From: Roseofilum capinflatum BLCC-M114
Lineage (GTDB): Bacteria > Cyanobacteriota > Cyanobacteriia > Cyanobacteriales > Desertifilaceae
DNA length: 64,000 nt
Direction of reading: 5' to 3'
NCBI RefSeq assembly: GCF_030068505.1
Contig: NZ_JAQOSO010000102.1
Span: 63,336 to 127,335 of the forward strand
Shown: one piece after another, positions 52,001-59,192 of the stretch
How the letters are laid out: every line of letters begins with the position of its first letter
Position numbering within the stretch: the stretch's first letter is position 1
The notes under the pieces: model-generated
The model's database searches: none
What the model saw: only the letters and a program-made list of their open reading frames with translations
Told to the model about the DNA's origin: nothing
Made by a program: the position numbers and the translations under genes

Positions 52001-53294
52001 CAAATTCTTCCATTCCCTCTAAGCTAAAAATGGAAACCTCGCCTTGATATTTGCCGCCATCAAAGAGGAAGTCAATTTCAACTTCTCCCGACTCGCCAAC
52101 GGTGAAGACTCCGGAATGAAATTCCTGATTGAGATGATCGAGAATTTCTTCACCCGTTTCGGTTTCCCGCCAATCCAATTCGGAATCAATAACTTCATCT
52201 AACTCTGGTAAATCTCCCGTCGCTCCAGTGAGCTGAAAAATGAGATCGTTCCTGTCTCCATCTTTCCAGTCTTCAATGGCAAATGCTCGTCCATGTCCCG
52301 TAATATCTGCGATCCGTTCCTGATGCTCTGGATGGGTAGAAAAGTATAGAGGGCTACCTTCTTCAGCCGCGTCAGAAATCCCCCCATCCGGAGAAACCAC
52401 CAACCCATATTCTCCTCCTGCTTCCATCTCAAAGGTTTTCACCCCTTGATACTCGCCCTGATTCCAATCGCGGGATTCATACATCTGACCGCTAAATTTA
52501 GCGCCTTCTGTACTATCGGAAATCAGAATATGACCGCGTTCAGAATCACTGGTTACCCGCTCAGTTGCTTCCTGGATAAACGCCTCGGAACCCGGTTCTA
52601 GCTCCTCCATATTGGCTAAACTAAACAGTCCAACCTCTCCCTCATATTTGCCACCATCAAACAGGAAATTGACGCTGACTTTTCCCGTCTCACCTACGGT
52701 AAACACTCCTGAATGCTCGGAAGAGGGTTCAACACTGGAAGTTTCTACAAGCTCTAGATCTGTCTGCTCTTCAAGGGTTTCTGCCTCTTCCTCCCCTTCT
52801 TCTTGGCGATCGTCAGACTCAGCCTCTAACCCTTCTTGGGATTCGGTGACGGTTTTTGCGTCTTCTTGACCATCCCCTGAAACCTCCTCAGACTCACGAG
52901 CTAAACGTTCTGGTTGTTCAATCTCCTTAATCGACGATACTTGTGTTGGTGTTTCCGTATCTGTTTCCGTGGTTTCACTGTCTACCGATTCACTGAACTC
53001 CTCTTCTATATCTTCAGGCTCTGAATCATAAATAAATTCCAGCTCTTCTAACTCTTCTAAATCGCCTAAATCTTCTCCATCTGAAACCGGGAGTTCAGAT
53101 GGCTCTACCTCCTCTATCGGGGTTTCCAATTCCTCAAAGTCCTCTAAACCCTCTAGGGGAAGGGGATCGGGGGTTTCCTCAAAACCATCAACTAAGCCAC
53201 TCGGCGTTAAAATCGGTTCCAGAATAAAGGTTTGAGAGTCCTGGGGATAACGATCCTTGGGGCTTTTTTTTCTCAATCGGTCGAACAGCGACAT
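43077..53294 (-). CDS. Giant DUF4114 / subtilisin-like / coiled-coil protein with hydrophobic C-terminus
   Basis: 3,405 aa from ATG 53294, chosen because AGGAGA lies 7 bp upstream (a TTG start would add 8 residues). Order: a basic start (MSLFDRLRKKSPKDRYP), a very acidic Glu-rich segment (about 30-185), two DUF4114-like domains (about 190-355 and 393-575), a cadherin/Ig-like domain (about 615-700), another acidic region, an S8 subtilisin-like domain (about 1050-1280; Asp1066, Asn1161, Ser1221 in GTSKSA), about 1,850 residues of heptad-rich Gln/Glu/Ala coiled coil (to about 3130) broken by a Trp/Cys island (about 2358-2392), and a Gly/Ala-rich hydrophobic end (about 3138-3390). No signal peptide. 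No whole-protein family is recognised; a surface filament, secreted fibre or toxin-like machine are all possible. Confidence 0.88.
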   Translation of the reverse strand: MSLFDRLRKKSPKDRYPQDSQTFILEPILTPSGLVDGFEETPDPLPLEGLEDFEELETPIEEVEPSELPVSDGEDLGDLEELEELEFIYDSEPEDIEEEFSESVDSETTETDTETPTQVSSIKEIEQPERLARESEEVSGDGQEDAKTVTESQEGLEAESDDRQEEGEEEAETLEEQTDLELVETSSVEPSSEHSGVFTVGETGKVSVNFLFDGGKYEGEVGLFSLANMEELEPGSEAFIQEATERVTSDSERGHILISDSTEGAKFSGQMYESRDWNQGEYQGVKTFEMEAGGEYGLVVSPDGGISDAAEEGSPLYFSTHPEHQERIADITGHGRAFAIEDWKDGDRNDLIFQLTGATGDLPELDEVIDSELDWRETETGEEILDHLNQEFHSGVFTVGESGEVEIDFLFDGGKYQGEVSIFSLEGMEEFDLDSKEFIEEAARRSLSNSTEGHIVIVDKIEGAKFEGRLGERSDHSDGQYLGVKTLQMNAGDRFGVMLVPNSSVKHVFERPDIEGSARPLFSMATANPDDGFHVGQIADVTGEGKTFVMEDIRLDKGKSDEDYNDIIFQIRGATAEVIQMDELIDPENDWRESELGQKIVNYALEQPQSPEVFAPIADIVLTSGHPAQTVNLSQVFQDADSTNLTYTVVEGNSDTVSVTVNNQTLQVNQGEKTGIHNVAIRATDELGNSAIHSMKVVTSTLTPEEINSLNTTLGQLQSAMNLNPQDITVGLSSPAGERAVVQLSGIVNSHPGLSDIFAEPHFLPQIGITPANVATMQQFMFGEDLALDLNLDNPETPAIETLADALSDSGNPNLDLYQINGDRLAAELANPEEATLVTLTPEGEILPVEAEAESGDTLTDESPGETETESVDNPENELPVDSEYISEEEPEESQAEALAEFLEEDVETSQKILDSVAELTAEIEAQTEIDPETEEPVNPPQITSEQLREHLIETVEVEVADKFINWWDSATEETEDLLTEETVGEALEIERERLRQEQGLTQDLIDNSEGYSDLLTAEVSETELPDYDVVTERSRGADNTIEIPQPETLATRLRNAPPTPVAVIDHGFHGDETVDALTSVNPLAEVKRMNANNWVARLIKFVDQVQESGENRGIVNLSFDLTQIDDEGRVTTRYELTPDEQIAIQYALENNVLLVASAGNTGGEMSALGRAAQQFDNIITVGAIDVWGNPTDYSASGEGLTLVAPGGEFEGDHNAFVGTSKSAAYASGAASLAWAINPELNYQQIKQVLVQTAVDLQAPGWDAQTGAGLLNVEEAVRMAATLQATTLRSKGKLEITKFAGEDRVKAALRLASPETQAAIAQLLQQKQTLEAQQTSNTKLSKLEKQVKQNTQTALTEYQQITTEAATKGAQAQQVATALELALQHQAIEQGQVDEFTANIERLTQEIETLKQQKTALEDEYGVKEQEFGDRIQQATQVLQEAQGDYKAEVGNSQAPISAQQLQGAAIFYRQKSGELSQAIQQYQSFANAETILKDKYLYPAHLAQQTRAIVDQLAAALDAQAARLTDPNSTEEQVKAGYQTIANLSEQVRQKSQMSADWHHDELQQFKNTTGLTGLISGASREDHIRQRDLFEKLVSQASTNHQSSSYWGGLPNVAADAMAREVEAREMQLKAEQDLWELTQADSEKDIAFVELKLQQAEAELAKFETKQAEAENLASQTEQRVKDLQDELETLQDNWATVQSQWEEYLAINRAFLPAETQKLIVENRLQDLQDEQLRLEQLKTDIQQELVQNNSEDLQAQLEEVNRYLEELEQEQLLASVYQTSLESSISGSGEVNTLINRPQDLQDNYEQAWDNWQVAMAAQNLAASALETTQTSNLDEREVLTQLRDEQQLKQAELDEVLLQKQQLEAEQLKAHQDLEFTTVQIRTQELLLESLTARDLALADGEGFYNDLAGGYQDKLWYWNDRTQQYQYNGAEATSHQQSLQHASFLAGERNRVFSQMNEARQRITELQQLQAQQAAQRDQLLAQSAPIESQIQGLQTELADLDADIVPLAAIVDPLVEQEVEQQTALTEASNSTDSALSEFVQMASAQVSAYERLLQVGILLTPENKDYFATEIQPQVEAYIAQLRQQEQALVAEGLNLGLDEAANSLEEQLENAKQALIPIDLKQQLDIAQKLDTYETRVEALEALLASEDAADKAIQEDTVDAYQQLADTVEQDLQKALTHWTSHFKEAAQFTKDLVKEQRRLSQKADNLVDKITTEFANPHGEYYRSETELQEALSILSVGVQREGELERTTTQMAQDLERLQAQLAQDEQFWNKIAPIVAEYGIDSKQKLQELLNATTAGSQNYQNLLAQAKANYSQYSNSGHVALQQANWNEEQAKIQWDLSRKNGPYWYEDRWVCRRNFWGKKKCGWETITHIDYHWIAWENHENTGKALRQKALSDLTEAQRWHQEIQRLEPLAQAWTEAHAAAKDAEFAVTGTENFIAELQAGRENIADTQAQADLLNSLLPILQQQLQDAERSTDVARLTVEQAWDEYDPAAQDYRQAVAEVLETQGEWEQQALQASDRLSNIEAWIDRESLALGTELTQVLALKQQLENQQDALENRILAATGTELTELSAKLADLRSSLTQVSNKAAVLTAQQTALTQKRTLVTAQHEVISAERNLLNAYLKSPDADTDTLQQQLLDARAALAEAQELAEQAEANSKVLTTPLQELQQDLLAYNDTHLQAAREAQAQLSQLLQATEANANYTLQAAQQQQRVNDLEFQIITRLQEATAAGSQEAKHLLDVAQYHNLATAAEIYFRDYSDLASDRGSKYGSAGTDNDVVLARQYQQEMLYYQGLEAQARNQANHFKAAKDAAQSQLATLENQQNAAAAELARLNDAILQSNQSIALHQQELAIAEARVEELDRLRQQTEDTFIQLVRLEQLNLAQAQLEQQFAEQRQQQIDTAVADRQERDRLELERQRLEVQYQIEQLKQKQADLDLHQALNQARLDLGEPELKRPHNPAQLQQLTQLQATLAALQGQTATLPPDIDILLTEVQAEIDVALKAEEAEAIQPTLLEAMKVLVDQADLHQAEIAKLEQQDLQDRILLQRAQTDLQGASQQLLEELERSQKLQGEREIINPLYTEALTKVAYAEQAVAMSEEMARNAKDALQQIIDQRIAQRKARKKAFWGELLGMVSGIVGLLGTILSFTPLAPLGIALTAASAGINAIWAAVNGDWAGAIFSAVMAGVNALTAGAGTVFTSISQQTVQTLQVLQSVANGAFNGFRSIQSGDSIMGFLQILGSVASGVVGGLQGAIGAATTMAEKMLVQVFNSLKTIPQAIYGGIKSIESGELLGGIQSLFNAAVSLGQNFAGVFNDVAAEAFEYLGKAGNTAFAIGSAIEEGGMTSWLSSINSVLNIWGDDIKAAIDGTWELPKFLGSFDLGSKSACSN

Positions 53295-53659
53295 GGGTTT
53301 TCTCCTGATGCAGAACAAACAGAGAATCCGCAGAGTTACTGAGGCTTCTATAAGGTACTCAGTTTTTTTGGGGCGATTTTATGCAAAATCGCGGATTTTG
53401 TAATAAAACTTTACATTTTTCAGGAGAATAATTTTAGTGTTTTTGATTTTTTTGTAAAAATAAATATACAAGCAGTCGTTAAAAACTCGTATTTTTATGG
53501 ATTTATATCCGCGAAAATTGGCAATCTAGATACTTGTGTGGTGACATCTCGGAAAAAACAAAGTAACTTTTATAGCATAACTGTGTGCTATTAAGAAAAA
53601 GGGATTGCTAGGCTAGGAATAGATGCAATGAGCAAAACGCACTCAGGAACTCAAAGATT
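53295..53659. other. Divergent intergenic region upstream of the giant gene
   Basis: 365 bp, AT-rich, no gene. It should carry the promoters of the giant gene (minus) and of the ferredoxin/MBL gene (plus). The SD AGGAGA (53302-53307 on the minus strand) fixes the giant gene start. No clear -35/-10 pair is picked. Confidence 0.45.
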
Positions 53660-54538
53660 ATGGCAACCCAAACTGAACGCAGACCCGAAAATGTAGCTGG
53701 AGATTTTTTTGTCGATCGCACTTGTATTGACTGTGATACCTGTCGGTGGATGGCTCCGCAAGTCTTCTATCGCGATAATGGACAATCGGCTGTGTACCAT
53801 CAACCGGAGAATTGGGGCGATCGCCAAAACGCCTTACAAGCACTGCTTGCTTGTCCCACTGCTTCTATTGGGACGGTGGAGAAACCCCAAGATATTAAAG
53901 CCGCTCAAGAGACTTTTCCGATACCGATCGCCGATAATGTCTACCATTGTGGCTATCATTCTGAATCCTCATTCGGTGCAGTGAGTTATTTCATCCAGCA
54001 TCCAGACGGCAATATTTTGGTAGACTCTCCCCGGTTCACTCCCCCTCTAGTGAAACGAATTGAAGCCATGGGAGGGATACGCTGGCTATATTTAACCCAC
54101 AAGGATGATGTGGCGGATCACCAGAAATTCCACGATCGCTTTGGCTGCGATCGCCTGTTGCATGAAGATGATATCACGGATGACACCCAAGGCATTGAAC
54201 AGCCCTTAACAGGCACAGAGCCGATCGAACTCGCTCCCCATCTCCTGATTATCCCCGTTCCCGGTCACACCAAAGGACACACCGTGCTACTCTACCGCCA
54301 TCAATTTCTGTTTAGCGGCGATCATGTGGCTTGGTCATATTCTTTACAACAACTCATTGCCTTTCGTCGCCATTGTTGGTATTCCTGGGAAGAATTACGC
54401 AAATCCATGAAAAAACTCACGGCTTACCGCTTTGAGTGGGTTTTACCCGGCCATGGTCGCCGCTATCATGCTCCTGTGGAGGTGATGCAGGCTGAACTTC
54501 AAAAGTGCGTGCAATGGATGGCCAGCACTTCGCCCTAG
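53660..54538 (+). CDS. Ferredoxin-MBL-fold metallohydrolase fusion
   Basis: 292 aa. The N-terminal 75 residues form a ferredoxin-like domain with DRTCIDCDTCRWMAPQVF (C22, C25, C28) and a later Cys in LLACPTAS. The rest is a metallo-beta-lactamase fold: THKDDVADH (in place of THxHxDH, the second His being Asp), PGHTKGHTVLLY, FSGDHVAW and PGHGRRYH. The fusion suggests a redox-linked hydrolase, but the substrate is unknown. An SDR gene follows after 65 bp in the same direction. Confidence 0.87.
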   Translation: MATQTERRPENVAGDFFVDRTCIDCDTCRWMAPQVFYRDNGQSAVYHQPENWGDRQNALQALLACPTASIGTVEKPQDIKAAQETFPIPIADNVYHCGYHSESSFGAVSYFIQHPDGNILVDSPRFTPPLVKRIEAMGGIRWLYLTHKDDVADHQKFHDRFGCDRLLHEDDITDDTQGIEQPLTGTEPIELAPHLLIIPVPGHTKGHTVLLYRHQFLFSGDHVAWSYSLQQLIAFRRHCWYSWEELRKSMKKLTAYRFEWVLPGHGRRYHAPVEVMQAELQKCVQWMASTSP

Positions 54539-54603
54539 GCAATAGGTGATGATAAACTAGAACTTAGAATCTAAAAAACAGTCTGTAAAAACAAGGAAAC
54601 GCT

Positions 54604-55530
54604 ATGCGAGTTTTGGTGATGGGTGGCACGCGGTTTATTGGCGTGTATTTAACAAAATTATTGGTTGCCCAAGGTCATGAAGTGGTCTTATTTAATCGAG
54701 GCAATAAACCGGCTCCCGTTGCAGGGGTGACTCAAATTCATGGCGATCGCACGGATAAGGCCCAAATCCAAGATAAGCTTGCGGGTGAAGAATTTGATGC
54801 CATTTTTGACAATAATGGGCGGGAACTGAGCGATACTCAACCCCTGGCGGACTTATTCGCGGGTAAGGTGAAACATTTTATCTATATGAGTTCGGCTGGA
54901 GTCTACTTAAAATCGGAGCAAATGCCCCATATTGAAGGCGATCCGGTAGACCCGAAAAGCCGCCATAAAGGAAAGTTTGAAACGGAAAAATACTTGAGTG
55001 AAAAGCAACTGCCGTTTACCTCTATTCGCCCCACCTATATTTACGGCCCGTTGAATTATAATCCTTTAGAAGCTTGGTTCTTTGACCGCATTGTGCGCGA
55101 TCGCCCCCTTCCCATCCCCGGTTCAGGGAATGCCATTACCCAATTGGGTCATTGTTACGACTTAGCCCAAGCGATGATGGCGGTTTTGGGCAATTCCCAG
55201 GCAATCGGTCAAATTTATAATGTTTCTGGCGATCGCTACGTCACCTTTGATGGATTAGCCCAAGCTTGTGCGATCGCCTGTGGAAAATCTGCTGAAGATA
55301 TCCAAATTGTTCATTACGATCCCAAACAATTTGACTTCGGCAAACGCAAAGCCTTCCCCATGCGCTCTCAGCACTTTTTCGCCGATATTCACAAAGCCAA
55401 AACTGAACTCCATTGGCAGCCCAAATATGACCTAGTGTCTGGATTAAAAGATTCCTTTGAAACCGATTATCTGGCTCAAGGTAAAGATAAACTAGAGGTG
55501 GACTTTTCCCTAGATGACCAAATTTTGTAA
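54604..55530 (+). CDS. NAD-dependent epimerase/dehydratase-like SDR (CSP41-like)
   Basis: 308 aa. Atypical extended SDR: N-terminal nucleotide-binding motif VLVMGGTRFIGVYLTKLL, the FIYMSSAGVYLKS segment, and SIRPTYIYGPLNYNPLE. The catalytic YxxxK is not obvious (KGKFETEKYLSEKQ is in its place), as in chloroplast CSP41/RAP38 proteins, which bind and cut RNA and associate with ribosomes. That resemblance makes an RNA-linked role as likely as a sugar-nucleotide one. Confidence 0.83.
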   Translation: MRVLVMGGTRFIGVYLTKLLVAQGHEVVLFNRGNKPAPVAGVTQIHGDRTDKAQIQDKLAGEEFDAIFDNNGRELSDTQPLADLFAGKVKHFIYMSSAGVYLKSEQMPHIEGDPVDPKSRHKGKFETEKYLSEKQLPFTSIRPTYIYGPLNYNPLEAWFFDRIVRDRPLPIPGSGNAITQLGHCYDLAQAMMAVLGNSQAIGQIYNVSGDRYVTFDGLAQACAIACGKSAEDIQIVHYDPKQFDFGKRKAFPMRSQHFFADIHKAKTELHWQPKYDLVSGLKDSFETDYLAQGKDKLEVDFSLDDQIL

Positions 55531-55620
55531 TATAGCAAACCTAAATGAGCGGATAGGGTGGGCAGGAACATAAGCCATATTTCCGAAGATATACAAGCTT
55601 TATCCTGCCCACCCTACGGG
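55531..55620. repeat. Palindromic element with 14-bp arms
   Basis: TAGGGTGGGCAGGA (55554-55567) is the exact inverse of TCCTGCCCACCCTA (55603-55616). The left flank TATAGCAAACCTAAATGA matches the end of the elements at 24724-24985. It lies between the convergent SDR and ROK genes and can also serve as a two-way terminator. Confidence 0.75.
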
Positions 55621-55649
55621 GATTGCTTGTGACCAATGTCGATTACCGA

Positions 55650-56648
55650 TTACCAGTGGGTAGCGCTGTATTGTGCTGCACCATAGGCGGCGCTGTCGGA
55701 TAGGGTATCAATTGACCATTCGACTCTGGTGTTTTTCAGATGGGGGAAGGTGTGGTCAATTTCATGGCGAATCCAACCAATGGCATCGGATTTAAATCGT
55801 TCATAGGAAGAATCGGATGCGGTATTGCGTCTTTCTTGCGCTCCACCGGAAATCACAATCAGGTCGCAGCCGACAATATTGAGGACGCTTCGGGCAGCTC
55901 TACCGAGATTGGTAAAGTATTCATGCCAGATGTCAGTAACATCTTGTAGGGGGTTGTCGGACTGACCGAGTTCGCGGAGGATTTTGGCGACTTCCATGGG
56001 GTCGCCTTGAAGTGCTTCAGGTACGTTGCCTTTGGCTTGTCGGTGTTTGACCATGTTTCTGAGGCCGAGTAAGGAGGCTCTGGTTTCAGCACATCCTGTT
56101 GCTCCACATCCACAAAGGTCGGCATTTTCGCTGGTATCTGTGACGATATGACCGAGTTCGGCGGCGACTCCAGGAGCGGAAATGACTTTACCGTTGATGA
56201 TTAAGGCTCCTCCTAAGCCAGTTCCGGTAATAAACTGAGCCATGGAGGAGGAGGCTTTATTTTGGGCTTCTCTGACGGTGTATTCTCGGTAGGCGGCGGC
56301 ATCGCCATCGTTGAGGAGGAGTGTGGGTAGGTTGAAGGTATCGGAGAGTTTCTGTTTGACGTTTACGCCTTGCCAGGAGCGATCAATGTTGGTGGGATAA
56401 ACGCACATGCCTGAAGGGTCGATGGGCGTGGGGCAACATGCTCCGATCGCCTTAACCTCATCTGAATTAATGTTATTGACTTTGAAGATTTCTTTAGCAG
56501 CCGCTTGAATCACGTTGACGGTGGCATCGGGGCCTTCGGAGGCGCGGCTAGGGTTGTCTAGGCGATCGCCAATCACCCCGTTTTCAGAATCCCATAATCC
56601 CAGTTTTACGGTACTTGCTCCAATGTCGATGCCCAAATAAATGCTCAT
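55650..56648 (-). CDS. ROK-family sugar kinase-like protein
   Basis: 332 aa. The N-terminal phosphate loop is YLGIDIGASTVKLGLWD; LLLNDGDAAAYREYTV carries the catalytic Asp; FITGTGLGGALIINGK, the AAELGHIV segment and the zinc motif CGCGATGCAETRASL (ROK CxCGxxGCxE) follow, then IVISGGAQ. Members phosphorylate glucose or related hexoses, or regulate sugar genes; no HTH is present, so a kinase is likely. It is divergent from purE with a 63-bp gap. Confidence 0.86.
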   Translation of the reverse strand: MSIYLGIDIGASTVKLGLWDSENGVIGDRLDNPSRASEGPDATVNVIQAAAKEIFKVNNINSDEVKAIGACCPTPIDPSGMCVYPTNIDRSWQGVNVKQKLSDTFNLPTLLLNDGDAAAYREYTVREAQNKASSSMAQFITGTGLGGALIINGKVISAPGVAAELGHIVTDTSENADLCGCGATGCAETRASLLGLRNMVKHRQAKGNVPEALQGDPMEVAKILRELGQSDNPLQDVTDIWHEYFTNLGRAARSVLNIVGCDLIVISGGAQERRNTASDSSYERFKSDAIGWIRHEIDHTFPHLKNTRVEWSIDTLSDSAAYGAAQYSATHW

Positions 56649-56711
56649 TTTGACCTCCGTTAAGCGCTATATTGCATCGTATCAAATCCTGAATCTTAAG
56701 ACTCTACGCTT

Positions 56712-57230
56712 ATGTCCGATCCTCTGGTTGGTATTATTATGGGCAGTGATTCCGATCTGCCGACGATGAAAGCGGCGATCGCCGTCTGCGAAGACTTTCA
56801 AGTGCCCGCAGAAGTAGCCATTGTCTCCGCCCATCGCACTCCCGAACGGATGGTTACCTATGCCCAACAAGCCCACGAACGGGGCATTAAGGTAATTATT
56901 GCTGGGGCAGGAGGGGCGGCCCATTTGCCGGGAATGGTGGCTTCATTAACGCCTTTACCGGTCATTGGTGTACCAGTAGCCTCCCGTCATCTGCAAGGAC
57001 TCGACTCCCTCTACTCCATTGTTCAGATGCCCAGGGGCATTCCCGTGGCCACCGTGGCGATCGGCAACGCTCAGAATGCCGGACTGTTGGCCATCCAAAT
57101 TTTAGCCACCCACCAACCCCACTTACTGCAAAAGATTCAAGCCTATCGCCACCAGCTTAATCAATCCGTAATTGAGAAACAAACCCAATTAGAACGACTC
57201 GGATATGAAGATTACTTAGAAAATAAGTAA
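56712..57230 (+). CDS. purE: 5-(carboxyamino)imidazole ribonucleotide mutase PurE
   Basis: 172 aa, class I Pur[48 protein letters not shown] and [31 protein letters not shown] are diagnostic. It converts N5-CAIR to CAIR in purine biosynthesis. It is followed by a 260-bp region holding the amt regulatory site. Confidence 0.96.
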   Translation: MSDPLVGIIMGSDSDLPTMKAAIAVCEDFQVPAEVAIVSAHRTPERMVTYAQQAHERGIKVIIAGAGGAAHLPGMVASLTPLPVIGVPVASRHLQGLDSLYSIVQMPRGIPVATVAIGNAQNAGLLAIQILATHQPHLLQKIQAYRHQLNQSVIEKQTQLERLGYEDYLENK

Positions 57231-57258
57231 CATAAATTTTCAATTGAATTGGAAAAAA

Positions 57259-57272
57259 GTATTCTGTAATAC
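57259..57272 (+). promoter_or_regulatory. NtcA-binding site upstream of the ammonium transporter
   Basis: GTA-TTCTGTAA-TAC, a perfect GTA-N8-TAC box, inside a larger near-palindrome (57257-57280, TATTCTGTAATACAGAATA core). TGCAAT at 57295-57300, 22 bp downstream, is a fair -10 box, the canonical distance of NtcA-activated promoters. About 190 bp of leader would precede the amt start. Confidence 0.75.
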
Positions 57273-57490
57273 AGAATAAACCCATCAGAATTGATGCAAT
57301 CTATCTATCGTATTTACGGAACCAATTCAAGGAGTAGCCAAGCTTAAGTAAACCTTAAAATCGGCATTGAGTTTGACTTCATCTTCATTGGACTGGTTCT
57401 ATGAAAAGCTGGAAGGCTATTTGTCGTCCCCTACTCAATGAGTAAGCTGCATCTCCAATTTCGTGCGGTAATTCTCAGATCAAGAAATTC

Positions 57491-59047
57491 ATGGAAAGAC
57501 AATCATTGAAAACTCAACGCCTTGATATCGGAGGGAGTCCGAAAAATCTCCCAAACTTCTGGGCTAATAAGTCCTGGAGGCAACAGCCCCAACTGAGTGC
57601 CCTACGCCTGTTGTTGGGTCGTAATGCTCTAAATTGGATCGCCTGTATTCCCCTATCAGCCATTATTGTGGTGATTTGGGAAGTGGCTGCCCAAGCCCAA
57701 GAAGCAGCCGAAGTGGTTCCAGGCTCTCCGGAATATATCCAAGGAGTCCTGAATGCCATTTGGATCTTAATCGCTGCCATCCTGGTGATCTTCATGAATG
57801 CTGGGTTTGGCATGTTAGAAACCGGATTCTGTCGGCAGAAAAATGCCGTCAACATCCTGGCGAAAAACCTGATCGTGTTTGCTCTAGCGACCCTGATCTT
57901 TTGGGCGATCGGCTTCTCCCTCATGTTTGGTGCAGGGAATGGCTTCATCGGAGGGGGCGGTTGGTTCCTCAGCAGCACCGATCCGGGAACCTACGGACTC
58001 GATCCCTTCCCTGCGGGTTTACCGATTCCGGTATTCTTCCTCTTCCAAGCTGCCTTTGCCGGAACTGCTGCCACCATTGTTTCCGGAGCAGTCGCCGAAC
58101 GGATTGAGTTTATCGCCTTTGTTCTCTTCTCCCTACTACTGGTGGGGATTGGCTATCCCATCTCCGGTCACTGGGTTTGGGGTGGCGGTATGTTAAGCGA
58201 TATCGGTTTCCTCGATACGGGATTTGCTGATTTTGCCGGTTCAACTGTGGTTCACTCCGTTGGGGGTTGGGCTGCTCTGATGGGAGCTGCATTCTTAGGC
58301 CCCCGGATTGGTAAATATGAAGATGGCCAAGCCCGTGCGATTCCTGGGCACAATATGAGTATTGCCACCCTGGGATGTTTGATTCTTTGGATTGGCTGGT
58401 TTGGATTTAACCCTGGTTCTCAACTGGCTGCTGATGAAGCGGTTCCCTATATTGCGGTGACGACTAACCTGGCTGCTGCCGCAGGTGGGGTATCAGCAAC
58501 GGCGGTTTCTTGGCTCAAGGATGGTAAGCCTGACTTGTCGATGATCATTAATGGTATTCTCGCCGGTTTGGTGGGGATTACGGCTGGCTGTGATGGAGTG
58601 TCCTATCTGGGAGCTGTGATCATTGGTGTGATTGCTGGCATCTTGGTGGTCTATGCGGTTGGTTTCTTCGATACGGTTCTCAAAATTGATGACCCGGTGG
58701 GTGCGATTTCGGTTCACTTAGTTAATGGCGCATGGGGAACCTTAGCTGTTGGCTTGTTTAATACGGAATCGGGCCTGTTTTATGGCGGTGGAGCCAATCA
58801 ACTGATTGCCCAAATTATCGGTATTCTAACGATTGGTGGCTTTACCGTTCTCCTCAGTAGCATTTTCTGGTTAGCCCTAAAAGCAACTGTGGGTATCCGG
58901 GTTCATCCCGAACAAGAGTTTGAAGGGTTGGATATTGCCGAACATGGCATGGAAGCTTACAGTGGATTCCTGAAAGAGTCGAGCGCGATCGCCGGTGGCA
59001 TGGCCGATGCAATTAAAAGCTCTAGTGTAGGAAGCAGCGATCATTAG
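57491..59047 (+). CDS. amt: Ammonium transporter (Amt family)
   Basis: 518 aa. About 80 residues precede the first Amt helix, including a hydrophobic segment ending AQAQ, like a signal peptide (residues about 50-75). Eleven membrane helices follow, with the family blocks [38 protein letters not shown] (pore His), GWFGFNPGS and [13 protein letters not shown] (second pore His). It takes up ammonium under nitrogen limitation. The NtcA box upstream and ntcA elsewhere in the window fit nitrogen control. A terminator follows. Confidence 0.94.
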   Translation: MERQSLKTQRLDIGGSPKNLPNFWANKSWRQQPQLSALRLLLGRNALNWIACIPLSAIIVVIWEVAAQAQEAAEVVPGSPEYIQGVLNAIWILIAAILVIFMNAGFGMLETGFCRQKNAVNILAKNLIVFALATLIFWAIGFSLMFGAGNGFIGGGGWFLSSTDPGTYGLDPFPAGLPIPVFFLFQAAFAGTAATIVSGAVAERIEFIAFVLFSLLLVGIGYPISGHWVWGGGMLSDIGFLDTGFADFAGSTVVHSVGGWAALMGAAFLGPRIGKYEDGQARAIPGHNMSIATLGCLILWIGWFGFNPGSQLAADEAVPYIAVTTNLAAAAGGVSATAVSWLKDGKPDLSMIINGILAGLVGITAGCDGVSYLGAVIIGVIAGILVVYAVGFFDTVLKIDDPVGAISVHLVNGAWGTLAVGLFNTESGLFYGGGANQLIAQIIGILTIGGFTVLLSSIFWLALKATVGIRVHPEQEFEGLDIAEHGMEAYSGFLKESSAIAGGMADAIKSSSVGSSDH

Positions 59048-59100
59048 AGGGTTATGCGTTTGGCGCGACTGTTCGCTCAGATTTGAATCTCAGTTCCAGA

Positions 59101-59140
59101 CCGCTAAGGACGTTATCCTCCTTAGCGGTATTCATTTTTT
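59101..59140 (+). terminator. Rho-independent terminator after amt
   Basis: CCGCTAAGGA (59101-59110) pairs perfectly with TCCTTAGCGG (59119-59128) around an 8-nt loop, followed by a T-rich tract to 59140. Confidence 0.85.
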
Positions 59141-59192
59141 GTCTCCCGTCCTATTATGATGGGTTATAAGTCTGTTGATTCGGTGTAGGGTT

